The notes under the pieces are model-generated. The model was not told where the DNA came from, ran no database searches, and was given only the letters and a program-made list of their open reading frames with translations. The translations under genes were made by a program, and so were the position numbers. A stretch of 64,000 nucleotides of DNA from contig OU744730.1 in the NCBI GenBank assembly GCA_916613615.1, positions 23,066,406 to 23,130,405 on the forward strand, written 5' to 3'. The DNA comes from Steromphala cineraria (Eukaryota > Mollusca > Gastropoda > Trochida > Trochidae). This document shows, piece by piece, positions 47,901 through 59,396 of the stretch. Within the stretch, counting starts at the first letter, position 1, and every line of letters starts with the position of its first letter.

Positions 47901-49598
47901 TAAACCAAGTTTTCACAAGTCTTACATTTATTAAAAGAAATTTGTCATCGTTATAAATTTGAAATCACAGGAAATTTCCAGATAAATCTGGCGTCTGATA
48001 ACTCATTGTTTATCAAAAGACGCAGACATAAATGATTTCCTTGTTTTGGGCATCTCGTCCAAGAGCCATATATGTCGAATGAATAGCTCAGACATCAAAG
48101 AAACAGAATATAAATAGAACACAGCAACGCAAGAAGATAGATACACTTTATTATTTAAAATATAAGGGCAATAACGAAATGTAAAAACACATGAACGATT
48201 ACATACCATCTTCAAAGTAATTATGATTAGGATTATTGACAATGAGGACAGCACTTGACAACCATAACTTGTTAAACATTTTTTGTGTTTTGTTATTCCA
48301 ACTATTCAGTGTATACAAGTGTTTGGAAAGATGATACGATTATTTTTTCCCTTAAAGATTATACTTGATGTAAGTAATGAAACAGTTACATGTACGTTTA
48401 CAATTCATAGCTGTTTTTTTAGGTATCTAGAATTTAAACTGTTCAATGCTAGACTCAAAAAGAAATGATAGCTCGATTCCCATGAATCATTTTGGGCTTA
48501 TAAAACACATATAAGCTTGATCACCGCGAGTGTGTGTATGAAACAGTTAATGACTTATTCTTTGTTTAAACTTTCAACAGGGTAAACACTAATATTTCTT
48601 TATATTGGTGAAAGAACCTGTTTCAAAACAACCTTAAGGGATAACGCTCATATAAAATCTTCTTTACGTTAGTGCTCATTAATCATTGTACATGAAGGTT
48701 GGATTAGCAAAACTACCAATTGTGAGCTTCGTGCGAGTGAAGTTATCTTATACGGTTCCTACAGTTTTCTCTACTCGCCCTTTGCTAGCAGCTGCAATGT
48801 ATGTTTTCACTTGCTATTAAATCAAAGTAAATTTCATATTATTTTCTTTACTACATTTATATCTGTTATGTATATTGTGTCATGGAGTATACTCCACGCT
48901 TTAGTTCATGCTTGAATATTTGTTCTGAACATTTTTGTGATATGCCTTTAATAAGATAAATTGTGCCACTACAGTTTAGAGCTTTTTGTTCATTCTTTTA
49001 ATAACATCGTCTTCCTTTCAATTTGATTTAAGAAACTTGAAACATTGAAGGTGTGATAATAAGGTTGAAAGATTGTTCATATAAGGACAGTAAAGGTGTG
49101 GCATATGAACTTATCAAATGATATATTGCATTTACAAGGGAATTATCAAAGACATGATAAATGAAAACAACATAATAAACTTCTATTTGACGTTGAGAAT
49201 TGTTATTCACACTTATTTAATTTCATTTGAGATAATACAGCATACGAAACAATTTCTTTCTCACTTATATAAAGCTAGTATACATCACAGGGTACATACG
49301 TGTACATGCAAATATTATATGCTATCTGTTTATTTCCATGGTCTAAAAACTGCACTGTTGAAAAGTTATGTTCTTATTTCGAAATCCTATGCATTCTGTC
49401 ATCATTTTGATTATACCAACAGGATTTGTTGTAAAAAAATATATTTCTTAACGATTCTCCTACATATTAATCACAATGACCTATTTTCTTTAAATTCTTG
49501 TATTCTGTTTACCTTTCAAATGCAACATTATATGTTACAAATATATGTCGACAAACATTTCATCTAACCTTCATACACATTTAGAAACAGGATAAAGC
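44946..49598. other. AT-rich intergenic DNA
   Basis: No recognised gene. A block near 45222 (TTTTGGCATCAGACACG and CTTCCTGTCT) is a weak duplicate of one near 40380. Several short open frames, the longest 149 codons at 49118-49567, have no supporting signals. Confidence 0.4.
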
Positions 49599-49602
49599 TT
49601 AA

Positions 49603-49950
49603 AGGGGCAGTAGCACGTTTTAGGGGGATATAAGGTGATGTCAGGAAAATGATAATTAATGGTTTAAATTGAAAGACAACGTATTTAAACTAAATGGAGC
49701 AGTAGTAATTCAAATATATAACGTAAAGTTTAGCCATGCGATTACTTTTTCTTACACAAAATGAATAAAAGGTGTTCACCCAAAATGGCCGCCAATGGAT
49801 TCTACCTTCATACTTCGTTCTCTGACTATGAATGATTGGCTTGTGTAATGAGATGTTTGACACTGTCAAAATAATACACTTAACATTGATTTACAATTAT
49901 CAGTGAAATTTTTAAAATATAAAATTATTAAAAAACGTGCTACTGCCCCT
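49603..49950 (+). mobile_element. TTAA-flanked MITE, copy 8
   Basis: This full-length copy has TTAA at 49599-49602 and 49951-49954 and complementary ends. Confidence 0.92.
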
Positions 49951-50532
49951 TTAACCTTCAAGCTAAAAAATAAAACTGATCGCAGAATTGTTTACATCTT
50001 GTCATGGTTCATCATGATGAAGCTAAATAAACATCAACCTATTAGCTCATGAAAACCCAAAGTTTCTCAAAATGTTCTCTTTCTATCAGTTCCAAACTTC
50101 GAAAAGTTCCATTACAACACTTGATTATGTGTGTATGCGGTAAAACAAATCTAATATTTTCACCTTTGCAATGTCATTGAAGCTAATCTATGCAATAACA
50201 AATTCGAAATTATGTGATTATCTTTCAAATTGTTATTAACGATTCAGTGACAGATACATTGTCACATTGTAATGTCTAATTTATTATGTGTATGCCGTAC
50301 AAAAGTGCAAGTTATGAACCATATAATTTCTTAGTCTTTCGAGTCTGTAAAAGGAAAATAATATTCATCCTTTTTCAGATATACTATGAAGACACGTTAA
50401 ATACAGATCAATCAATAGTGTTGTTATTGTCAATATTTTATAGCTGATAAAGCCTTGTAGCTCTGCAGATCCCTGAAAGCTTTAGTAGATCCATCTAGAT
50501 CTATGCAACTATTCCAAGATCAACATCACAAT

Positions 50533-50808
50533 ATCCGTGGGTCCCCTGGCGGAAAAAACTTTCATCACATGACCTTTGAGTTTCTTTTTCAAATGACAAG
50601 GCTTCTCGCATAGAAAGGGTGGTTCATATCACAATGTCTTTGCCTTGTTTCAGTAGCCAAAATGATGATTTAAGAACAGCGTCGCTGATTGCACAACTAA
50701 TTTTGATTGCCTTCAATCAGGCATCTTCCATTCTATCCCACAAACTCGGCGTAATATAACAAGAGGCTAAATCAACATGACTTGATCTGCCTCTGTGGGG
50801 AAAGAATG
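50533..50808 (-). mobile_element. CATTCTC-type MITE, copy e (one end lost)
   Basis: It matches copy d from CCCCTGGCGGAAAAAAC to the terminus CCTCTGTGGGGAAAGAATG. The other terminus is missing, so no target duplication can be read. Confidence 0.85.
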
Positions 50809-51739
50809 GACATGTCAGTATTGATTTGAAGTGGGGTTAATTCCAAGACGTGTAAAAAATACGGCATGGTATCATATGGTACAATTTCAAGTATATTCAT
50901 GTTGTTATAAATAACCAAACAGACATACAGAAAGGCTGTGGGTACATTCGAATAAGTTAATACAGAATCACCAAAATGGTTTGTTGGGCAAACTTAAAAA
51001 CTTTAACTAAAATGTTTGATTGTTTAACCACTTTCGGCTCTTATAAATGCTGTTAAAATTTATTATTTATGTATTAAGTTTTGGCTATTCAGTTATGCTT
51101 TGGTTAGTTCAGTTCTTTGTTCTTTTTAATATGTTCGAGCTCAGTATTTTTCTCAGTAAAGGAGCTTTGCATCTTACAACAATTTTTCATTAATATTTCA
51201 AGTTTGTATTTAAAAGTTTTGTGTGTGATATAAGTCGGGTAATATTCTCGTAATTCTCGTAGCTTCTTTTTAGACACGAAATCTATTTGATTGACAGGAG
51301 ATGGCCATCAAGTAAAACTGTCAGGGAAAATAGATTTTCTTGCAGTATTGGCCAAATTATGCCCTTTTCAAATATTCTTCAGTAATTTGATTGGATTGAT
51401 TCCAAAAATAATTCGGTCTTGGACATCAAACGTAGATAAATTGGAATGTAAAATTAGACAATCTATAAGATGAACCTTTGGCAATGAATATAGAAAATAA
51501 AGGAATACCTAGTGGGTGCCAAAGGTTTGTCCAAGAAATGTCTGAGTATGACAATAGCCCTATAATTAAGTCTGGATTTGAAAGACATATTTGCACCAAG
51601 GAAGTCACGTTGTCGCCCCTGAAATTTTACAATGAGTCCAATTTCGCCCTTGACGTTTCTGGATAACGGAAAAGACATATCACTGTCGTAGAAGCCTCAA
51701 CATAAGGTCGACCATCGCGCTTTGTACAGGTGTCCCCCC
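50809..51739. other. AT-rich intergenic DNA
   Basis: Two consecutive plus-strand open frames of about 60 codons (51291-51473 and 51478-51666) were noted, but no family was recognised. Confidence 0.35.
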
Positions 51740-51743
51740 TTAA

Positions 51744-52098
51744 AGGGGCAGTAGCACGTTTTAGGGGGAATATAAGGTGATGTCAGGAAAATGAACATTA
51801 ATGTTTCCAATTGAAAGACAATGTATTTAAACTAAATGGAGCAGTAATAATTCAAATATATAACGTAAAGTATAGCCATGCGATCCTTTTTTCTTACACA
51901 AAATGAATTAAAGGTGTTCACATAAAATGGCCGCCAATGGATTTTATGAGAATCTTCATACTTTGTCCTCTGACTATGGATGATTGGCTTGTGCAATAAG
52001 ATTTTGGACACTGTCAAAATAATACATTTAACATTAACTTACAATTATCAGTGAAACTTTTAAAATATAGAATTATCAAAAAACGTGCTACTGCCCCT
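51744..52098 (+). mobile_element. TTAA-flanked MITE, copy 9
   Basis: This full-length copy is flanked by TTAA at 51740-51743 and 52099-52102. Confidence 0.92.
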
Positions 52099-52437
52099 TT
52101 AATAGAATGTTAAACAGGATAAAATAAGTACAATCAGGCAATTTGTATATATTTTCCTTGAGATAATTGTATTCAGTGTACAGTACACGAAAATCGGATG
52201 GTGAATAATGGATCTTGAAGTTGACTTTTAGCATGGAAATTAAGTATGACAATAAATGCTTGAAAGGAGCAATTTTACTATTTTTATTTTCATTAACAGC
52301 TACTGATGTTTCTGAATATCTAAACACACAGCAGGTCATCTTTTGTCTTTAAGAATCAAAAGAACAGCACATTCATTCCTAAAGTTATTACTTGATAAAT
52401 CTAAACTCATATTCAGAAGAAAGTTATCACTTTTTGA

Positions 52438-52752
52438 GTGAGTGAGTGAGTGAGTTGGTGTTTAACGTGTTTTGAACAATATTTAAGTTATTAAACACGT
52501 GGATGTTACCATCCAAAAGAGAGTAGATAGATCAGGGAGAAAGGATGAGAGAAAAGACGGAAAGAAAGGCATAGTGAGAGATAGAAAAGCAGGTTTTAGA
52601 AGGACTCACATTTGGTCTGGCTTCTACCCGTCGACCTGTCCAGCTTGGGCGACCCTACCAGGAGCATGTAAGCTCCAGCTGGCATAGCTCTCGGGGTTGT
52701 CGCGAAGCATACAAACCCCCACACCACGTTAAGGTAACGAGTCCAGTGGTGG
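52438..52752 (-). mobile_element. GTGA-tailed SINE-like element, copy 1
   Basis: A 315-bp element sits between perfect 13-bp duplications TATCACTTTTTGA (52425-52437 and 52753-52765). Read on the minus strand it starts ACCACCACTGGACTCGTTAC, contains CATGCTCCTGGTAGGGTC, and ends in a (TCAC)n tail. Variable-length duplications and a simple-repeat tail are the marks of LINE-driven retroposition. It is non-coding. Confidence 0.85.
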
Positions 52753-53009
52753 TATCACTTTTTGAACTGGAATCATAAACAATATCTAATATAAAATTAA
52801 CGCCGATTGTAAAGGTCATATGGCTTATAACTCATTGATGAACTAGCCTTGATTTAGGTTTAACAGAGATACTGTTAAGCCATATAATGACGTCACAAAA
52901 TATTTCTCTTTCCCGCTCAGGTTTTTGTTCATGTGTTGACACTCATGATCATCGTAAGCATGTTTGGATCTCGTGTAAAATTATTTACAATGTCTATGAT
53001 TTTAGAGTT

Positions 53010-53836
53010 AACAAGATGTGTTTGTGAAACACGAATGCCCCCGGATGCATCCTGCTCGCTGTGTCAAGGTGTCATCTGAAAGGTCTCATCACAAGGGATC
53101 CATATGTCAAGTTTCAAAGAGCTAGCTCTGACCAATCAAAAGTTATGACCAAGGTTAAAGTTTTTGTGGACAGACGGACGTCAAGGTCACAAGGTCAAAT
53201 ATCATGGTGTCATCTGAAAGGTCTCATCACAAGGGATACACATGTCAAGTATCAAAGACCTAGCACTGACAGTATAGAAACTATAGCCAAGGTTAAAGTT
53301 TTCGGAAAATGCTCGCTGTGTCAAGGTCACAAGGTCAAATGTCATGGTGTCATCTGAAAGGTCTCATCACAAGGGATCCATATGTCAAGTATCAAAGACC
53401 TAGCTTGACCAATCAGTGAGTGAGTGAGGTGGTGTTTAACGTGTTTTGAACAATATTTCAGTTATTAAACACGTGGATGTTGCCATCCAAAAGAGAGTAG
53501 ATAGATCAGAGAGAAAGGATGAGGGAAAAGACGGAAAGAAAGACATAGTAAGAGATAGAAAGCACGTTTTAGAAGGACTCAAATTTGGTCTGGCTTCTAC
53601 CCGTCCAACTTGGGTGACCCTACCAGGAGCATGTAAGCTCCAGCTGGCATAGCTCTCGGGGTCGTGGAAGCACACAAACCACCACACCACGATAAGGTAA
53701 CGAGTCCAATGGTGGTCTGACCAATCAAAAGTTATGACCAAGACCAATCAAAAGTTATGACCAAGGTTAAAATTTTTGTGGACAAACGGACAGGTGAAAA
53801 ACAATATACCCCCGGAATCTCCGATTCGGGGGCATA
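53010..53836 (-). mobile_element. Hairpin-capped tandem-core element (type E1), copy 2 (interrupted)
   Basis: This is the reverse-orientation copy of 14892-15446 with the same termini (AACAAGATGTGTTTGTG left, GATTCGGGGGCATA right) and the same tandem units. It is interrupted at 53416-53717 by SINE-like copy 2. Flanks TAGAGTT and AAAAGGT share no duplication. Confidence 0.8.
53416..53717 (-). mobile_element. GTGA-tailed SINE-like element, copy 2
   Basis: It is flanked by the 10-bp duplication TGACCAATCA (53406-53415 and 53718-53727), which is itself part of the E1 tandem unit. It is therefore younger than the E1 insertion. Confidence 0.88.
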
Positions 53837-54085
53837 AAAAGGTATCAAATTGAGAGCCTGTAAAACATTTTTGATCCTAACTCACTTTGAATGTCTTAAG
53901 GTGCGTTCTAATGTTTAGCTTGCAAAACTATCGAAACGTGTGAACCCCTACATCGGACCGACTTTGTATCGTAAGCAACTTATAGCAAGTGAGTCGCGGA
54001 AATTAGAGCCTACTTGAAATCGCATGCTCCCAGCCGATGAAAACGCTTCGAATGACTTGATGCCATTCTGTGCGAGTTACCTCTC

Positions 54086-54376
54086 TTGAATCCAAGATGG
54101 CAACAAAAAAGAGTGGCTGTTCGCGTCTCAATATATCCAGAACGGAAACCAAACTATTTATTTGATTTTACCTGGCGCAAGAATGTCTGTGGAATTTGCA
54201 GCATGGACAGTACCTCCAAGCGGGGCCTTTGCATTGCAGCACAGACTATGATTTCCCAACAGATGTCGTGCCACGGCCGAGAAATGACAAATGAGTGTTT
54301 GACAGATCAACATGTGCTTTCCAGTGAGTTAAGATCTATTTACCAAAAGAAAACCTTGAGTCCGACTGAAATTTAA
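54086..54376 (+). pseudogene. Possible N-terminal MADF segment of Harbinger-2 accessory gene
   Basis: A 96-codon plus-strand frame includes PERKPNYLFDFTWRKNV, which resembles the core of MADF DNA-binding domains (basic residue, aromatic, LYD, then an aromatic helix). It lies upstream of the clearer Myb/MADF-like exon at 54679-55180 in the same orientation. The frame degenerates after about 40 residues. The assignment rests mainly on position. Confidence 0.35.
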
Positions 54377-54678
54377 CTAGGCGCATTAAGAGCTTTGGAA
54401 TATGTCTGATATTGTTTCCTGCAAGTTGTAGCTAATGAAATATCCACGATTTAATGTCAACTTTCTAAATATTATACAGCAGTAGATACATAAATGTTAC
54501 TGGTGGTAGTAGAACGGATTGGGAAATACATCTAAGGCAATAGGCCATTTTGTTTAATTTAGCAGTTTTCAGAATTTCAAATGGGCCATTGCCCATTTCT
54601 TTCGTCAATAGTAAAGTTTAACATTTTCAAAATGCCTATATAGACATTGATAAGATTATTTCTTTTGGGGTTTGTCAG

Positions 54679-55180
54679 TTGAAGTGTCTGCGAAAATTTC
54701 TAATCTCGGAACGTACTATGATAGAGAATTGAAGAAGATCAATTCATCTGAGAGTGAGTGAGATGGTGTTTAACGTGTTTTGAACAATATTTCAGTTATT
54801 AAACACGTGGATGTTGCCATCCAAAAGAGAGTAGACAGATCAGGGAGAAAGGGATCGAAAGGATGAGGGAAAAGAAGGAAAGAAAGGCATAGTAAGAGAT
54901 AGAAAGCAGGTTTTAGAAGGACTCAAATTTGGTCTGGCTTCTATCCGTTGACCTGTCCAGCTTGGGTGACCCTACCAGGAGCATGTAAGCTCCAGCTGGC
55001 ATAGCTCTCGGGGTCGTCGAAGCACACAAACCACCACACCACGATAAGGTAATGAGTCCAGTGGTGGAATTCATCTGAGAAGAGTGGTGCGGGAGCGGAT
55101 GAAGTTTACAAGTCAACATGGGAGTTCTTCCCACTCTTGGATCCCTTCCTCGTGCACAGAGGCAATCATTCAGCAACATG
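54679..55180 (+). pseudogene. MADF/Myb-SANT-like exon of Harbinger-2, split by a SINE
   Basis: After the acceptor TTTGTCAG the plus strand encodes KISNLGTYYDRELKKINSS. With the SINE-like copy 3 removed it continues EKSGAGADEVYKSTWEFF and ends at an ATG|GTAAAT donor at 55180. This is the characteristic C-terminal block (K-S-G-A-G-x-D-x-V-Y-x-x-x-W) of the MADF/Myb-like proteins that PIF/Harbinger transposons encode beside their transposase. It runs convergently with the transposase at 55880-57061. Confidence 0.65.
54754..55067 (-). mobile_element. GTGA-tailed SINE-like element, copy 3
   Basis: A 314-bp copy sits between perfect 13-bp duplications AATTCATCTGAGA (54741-54753 and 55068-55080). 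It interrupts the MADF/Myb-like exon of Harbinger-2. Confidence 0.9.
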
Positions 55181-55365
55181 GTAAATACATCATTGGTTTT
55201 GATGTGACATTATTTTCCCATTATTATTTAAGTGTGACAAGAGATAATGTTAATTTTCTATTCATGTTTAATTATACTTACTAAGTATAGGAAGACACTG
55301 TTACCTATCAGCTATATAGTCATCCCTATATTAAAGATGCCTTTTTCTTTTGTCAGTAGTTTGTC

Positions 55366-55655
55366 CATTCTCTCCCCACAGAGGCAGATCAAATCATGAA
55401 ATGCTGATACAGTCTCTGCTCTGTTACGTCGACTTTGTGGCAATCAAAGTTATTTGTGCAATCGGCGACGCTGTTCTTAAATCATCATTTTGGCTACTAA
55501 ATGATGGCAAAGGCATTTTGATATGAACCACCCTTTCCATGCGAGAAGCGTTGACATTTGATAAAGAAATTGAAATGGATTGTGGTGCAATTTTTTTCCG
55601 CAAGGGGAAACAGCCGGAGCCCAGGGATTCAACATTTCTTGACTTGACCTGTGTT
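55366..55655 (+). mobile_element. CATTCTC-type MITE, copy f (right end decayed)
   Basis: CATTCTCTCCCCACAGAGGC starts the copy and the body matches copy a through GATATGAACCACCCTTTCC. The right terminus has diverged beyond TTGACTTGACCTGT. It lies between the two genes of Harbinger-2. Confidence 0.8.
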
Positions 55656-55879
55656 CTTTTTCATCTCATGAAAAGTATTCATCTATATTCAATCATAAAT
55701 TTTTTTCTTTATACAACCATGTCCCATTGCCATGGAACCTGTCCATTCGTCATGAAAAAATGAGCTATTTCATCACGAATTTCCAGTGCATTGCTCACAC
55801 ACCTGTTACCCTCTTGATGGGCAATATCAGGTATGCATGTGTTCCGTCCGCTGACTCAAAAGAGTCATGTTGCGCTGGA

Positions 55880-57061
55880 TATAAACAATCAATGTTGGAT
55901 TTTAGGTAATTATGAAGAGAATTTGGGGTCATGATTATTTGCTCAGCAACTTCTGATGAAACTTGAAGGGACTTCCTGAAAATGCAAAAGCTGCTAATTA
56001 AAAAGGCATTCTCGAAAACTCTCCTTGTTCGAGATAACCTGTAGTTGAATACTCTCTTTGAAAAAGAAAGATCTGTGAGAGGGAATGGCTTCATGAGAAA
56101 GTTTTCAGTGGGAAGGCATCATCCTCCACAACTACACCTGACTCAAGGTCATGTCTTCCAGGAAGTAGAAAGGATGAGGGCGGATTAAGAGAGTTGGACT
56201 CCGGGGCATGGGGGAGGTCGGAATCATCAGCAGCTCTGCCACCACCTACATCAACGAATATGAATTTGCAGTTAGCATCAACTAAAGCTATAAGTATTAT
56301 GCTAAATAACTTTTTGTAGTTGGAATATTACTAATAAGCTGATCCACTGTGACCACCACTGGACTCGTTACCTTATCGTGGTGTGGTGGTTTGTGTGCTT
56401 CGACGACCCCGAGAGCTATGCCAGCTGGAGCTTACATGCTCCTGGTAGGGTCACCCAAGCTGGACAGGTCGACGGGTAGGAGTCAGACCAAATTTGAGTC
56501 CTTCTAAAACCTGCTTTCTATCTCTTACTATGCCTTTTTCCGTCTTTCCCCTCATCCTTTCGATCCCTTTCTCCCTGATCTGTCTACTCTCTTTTGGATG
56601 GCAACATCCACGTGTTTAATAACTGAAATTTTGTTCAAAACACGTTAAACACCATCTCACTGATCCACTGTTGCATGGAGCTCGGACGGCGAAATGCTTC
56701 CCATCAAGGGCACCTATGCAGTTGGGGATTTCCACTTTGTCTCTAACTCCTCTATGGTGGCCTTTCACTTGAGTGTCAAAGGTCAAGGTCACGAGAAAAT
56801 GCCCAATTTGGTGAGGCCTGTAAAAGGCGGAACAGGATAAGGCGAAACCCCAAGTTTCGGGGTTGCTCTGCTTTTGCGGTGTCCCGCAAACGCTAATCTA
56901 GTCTTGTTCACTCTTTCTCGAGTAAGTCGAAACTTTTGACTTAAGAATTTCTTGACCGATTCCTTGCCGGATTTCTCGCTGTATGAAGGAAAATCCACAA
57001 AGCACACATGTATTATCCGACTATAACTACGTTCCGGAGTGTCAATTTCGCTGGCAGCCAT
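55880..57061 (-). pseudogene. PIF/Harbinger transposase of Harbinger-2, SINE-interrupted
   Basis: On the minus strand, 56672-56790 encodes KVEIPNCIGALDGKHFAVRA with the first catalytic Asp. After the SINE-like copy 4 the frame resumes with NYKKLFSIILIALVDANCKF and VDVGGGRAADDSD (second Asp region, 56200-56335). Then come FPLTDLSFSKRVFNYRLSR and RRVFENAF carrying the catalytic Glu (about 55950-56090). Two stops sit just after the SINE junction. A preceding frame (57061-56789) starts at a good context (ACCATGG) with MAASEIDTPERS, but its link to the transposase is uncertain and the usual N-terminal helical region is missing. The gene is inactive. Confidence 0.75.
56351..56659 (+). mobile_element. 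GTGA-tailed SINE-like element, copy 4
   Basis: It is oriented opposite to copies 1-3 (here plus strand is the sense, ACCACCACTGGACTCGTTAC first, TCAC last). It is flanked by the 12-bp duplication CTGATCCACTGT (56339-56350 and 56660-56671). It splits the Harbinger-2 transposase between its first and second catalytic blocks. Confidence 0.9.
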
Positions 57062-59043
57062 GGTTAATTGCTAAAACTGAGCACCCGAGATAATCTGTCA
57101 ACGGCTACATGGGCGCCACCATGTTGTAAATATTCGAAAGACTTCGGCAATTTCCGGTACAATATTCTCTTTGCAGCGTTACTCAAAAAAGCGATGTTTG
57201 AAGTTCTAATTTACTTTCATAGATTTGAAAGCGAGGTAGGGATTGGTAAAATCACAACTTCCTGTGGACACTGAGGTCTACGGGATTCTGTCAGATCATG
57301 GATGAGTGACAACCCAAATACGAAAATAAGCTTAGAGAACGAATCCTAGATTTGATTTTAATGAGATTGATGATACTTTGAAAGTGAGAGGAACCGATGT
57401 TTAGCGATGTAATATAGACACATATCATTCTTTTCATCGTTTATATAATAAGGGGTTTAGCACTACAAGGCAATGTTGTGAAATTGACAGATTGACAACA
57501 GTGTTATTGTCAGCACCATTGATCTATCCAATAAAGAAGCTGACCATTTGAACATGTTCTTCTTTAGCCTCTCAATTTATTGTATCCAACCAATTTACTT
57601 CGAAAATTGTGACATTTACATGATATATATCATACTTGTAGAACTCCGTGAGTATATCATACATTAACTATGTTCATTTCGATGAAGATTCTCCTATCCT
57701 TATCTACCAATGCTTCCGATGTGTTAACTTCGTTGGTATATTGGTATTATAATGTGTACGTCACAGTTATGGCAAAGAACTACGGAAGATAATGGTAAAC
57801 AGTGACAGTGTCTCATAAACAAAATAAAAGTAAATAAATAAATCAAAGCAAAATCATTACGATCAACTACACTTTACACAACTCTTGAGACAAAATTTGC
57901 TGACAACTACATACATGCTACTAACAGTGAATAGTTGATAGACCTTCTTTTATTACAAGATATTTACCTAAATTTGATTTGCCCTCGATTACGGTTTTGA
58001 TTTCAAGTTGCTCAACATGTCTAGTTTGAAAAATTATCTTTACGCAGAATACATGTGTATCTGAACGTCAGCTATTACCATTACCATATTTGCCAAATCC
58101 CAAGCTATTTCTAGAATTCATGGTTTTTGTAATGATGCCAATTTAGCGACATTTCTTATAAAAAAATCTTCATTTCAATAATTTAGTAGAGACGATTTAA
58201 AATATGCCTATTAAAATCTGTTTATGGCCTTCTTATGACAACTGTCCCTACTTGAAAGACAGGCTTCAAATGTCACTTCACATTGCTTTAAGCTTTAAGC
58301 TCATGAAAATGTTTGATTGACATTTGCTGAGATATTCAAAAGGTCTGCCCGGATACATTGATTCACAATTATTGACAAATTTATAATTCCTATTATATTT
58401 ACGGTTTAATTGAAATAATTCAATCTGTCATTTCAACATAAAACACAATTTATTTTTCAAGTCCAAAACGTAGGGTTTAAGTTATGCCATAGTTCAATCG
58501 ATACCAGAATGCAAAGGGGAAGTTAATCGTTATCGAACAAATGCAAACACAACATGTTTTTATTTGCAGCTGACCAAGGAAAATACTAAAAAAAATCATT
58601 AAAGCGTGGGTGCGACAGACATTTGTTAAAAAAAAATTTTAAACTGTCACGATTTATTAATTCACCAACATTTTTGCCATAATTATGTCCCTTCCTAATC
58701 TTATTTCTATTTTTAAGTGCAGTTATTTGAAAAAGTCGCGTCTGTGCAGAAAACCGAAAACCTGTCCGTTATCACAAAACAAAAGATGATACCAAATTTG
58801 CAACGATACCGATTTAAAATAACACATTCCTAAATGCAAAGGTAAATGGTCTTAACTTATTAGTAGAAATTTGCAGCTGTACAATGTTTCCTTGCAGTAC
58901 ATCTTATATAGCATCACAAGTCAAATGCACACAATTATGAGGTTTGGAAAGTTTATTTCTATTATCTCATTCCATTATCGAAGCTCTCTCTAACATCCTT
59001 CACTACACTAAGAATAGGTCATGGACATAAAACGATATCTTTT
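57062..59043. other. AT-rich intergenic DNA
   Basis: No recognised feature beyond the possible 5' flank of the Harbinger-2 open frame near 57061-57130. Confidence 0.4.
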
Positions 59044-59044
59044 T

Positions 59045-59396
59045 TTATCCCCGCCGCGCTTTAGCGCTAAGCGGGGGATATAGTATTTATTATTATATAG
59101 TATATAGTAGACTTTGACATTTTACCCTTGTCAGCGGGATATCTCAAGAACCATTCACTGGATTCTCTTCATAACTTACACAATGCATCTTATTGGGAAG
59201 GCGCCGGGCCCAGTCGATTTTGGTGACCTTCACATTATTTTAAGGTAACAGCGAGACTTTGAAAATTTCAGCATTGAAACCTGCATTTTAGGCTTGTCAG
59301 CGGGATATCTCAAGAACCATTAACTGGATTCTCTTCATAATTTAAACAAAGCATCTTATTGGGAAGGCGCCGGGCCCAGTCGATTTTTGGATAACA
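59045..59396 (+). mobile_element. Hairpin-capped tandem-core element (type E5), 3'-truncated
   Basis: It starts ATCCCCGCCGCG...GCTAAGCGGGGGATATAG (hairpin). Two units of about 167 bp follow, each containing GTCAGCGGGATATCTCAAGA and GGGAAGGCGCCGGGCCCAGT. The second unit breaks off and the usual CTTGTT end is absent. Confidence 0.7.

Noticed and set aside
49118..49567. 149-codon plus-strand open frame
   Set aside because: No domain, composition typical of AT-rich non-coding DNA, no splice or promoter signals. A chance frame near this length is plausible in 64 kb of AT-rich sequence.
53061..53357. 98-codon open frame and its reverse relatives at 15065-15395
   Set aside because: These are frames running through the tandem units of the E1 element in two orientations, not genes.
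53436..53747. 103-codon minus-strand open frame
   Set aside because: It lies inside SINE-like copy 2 and reads through its junction into E1.
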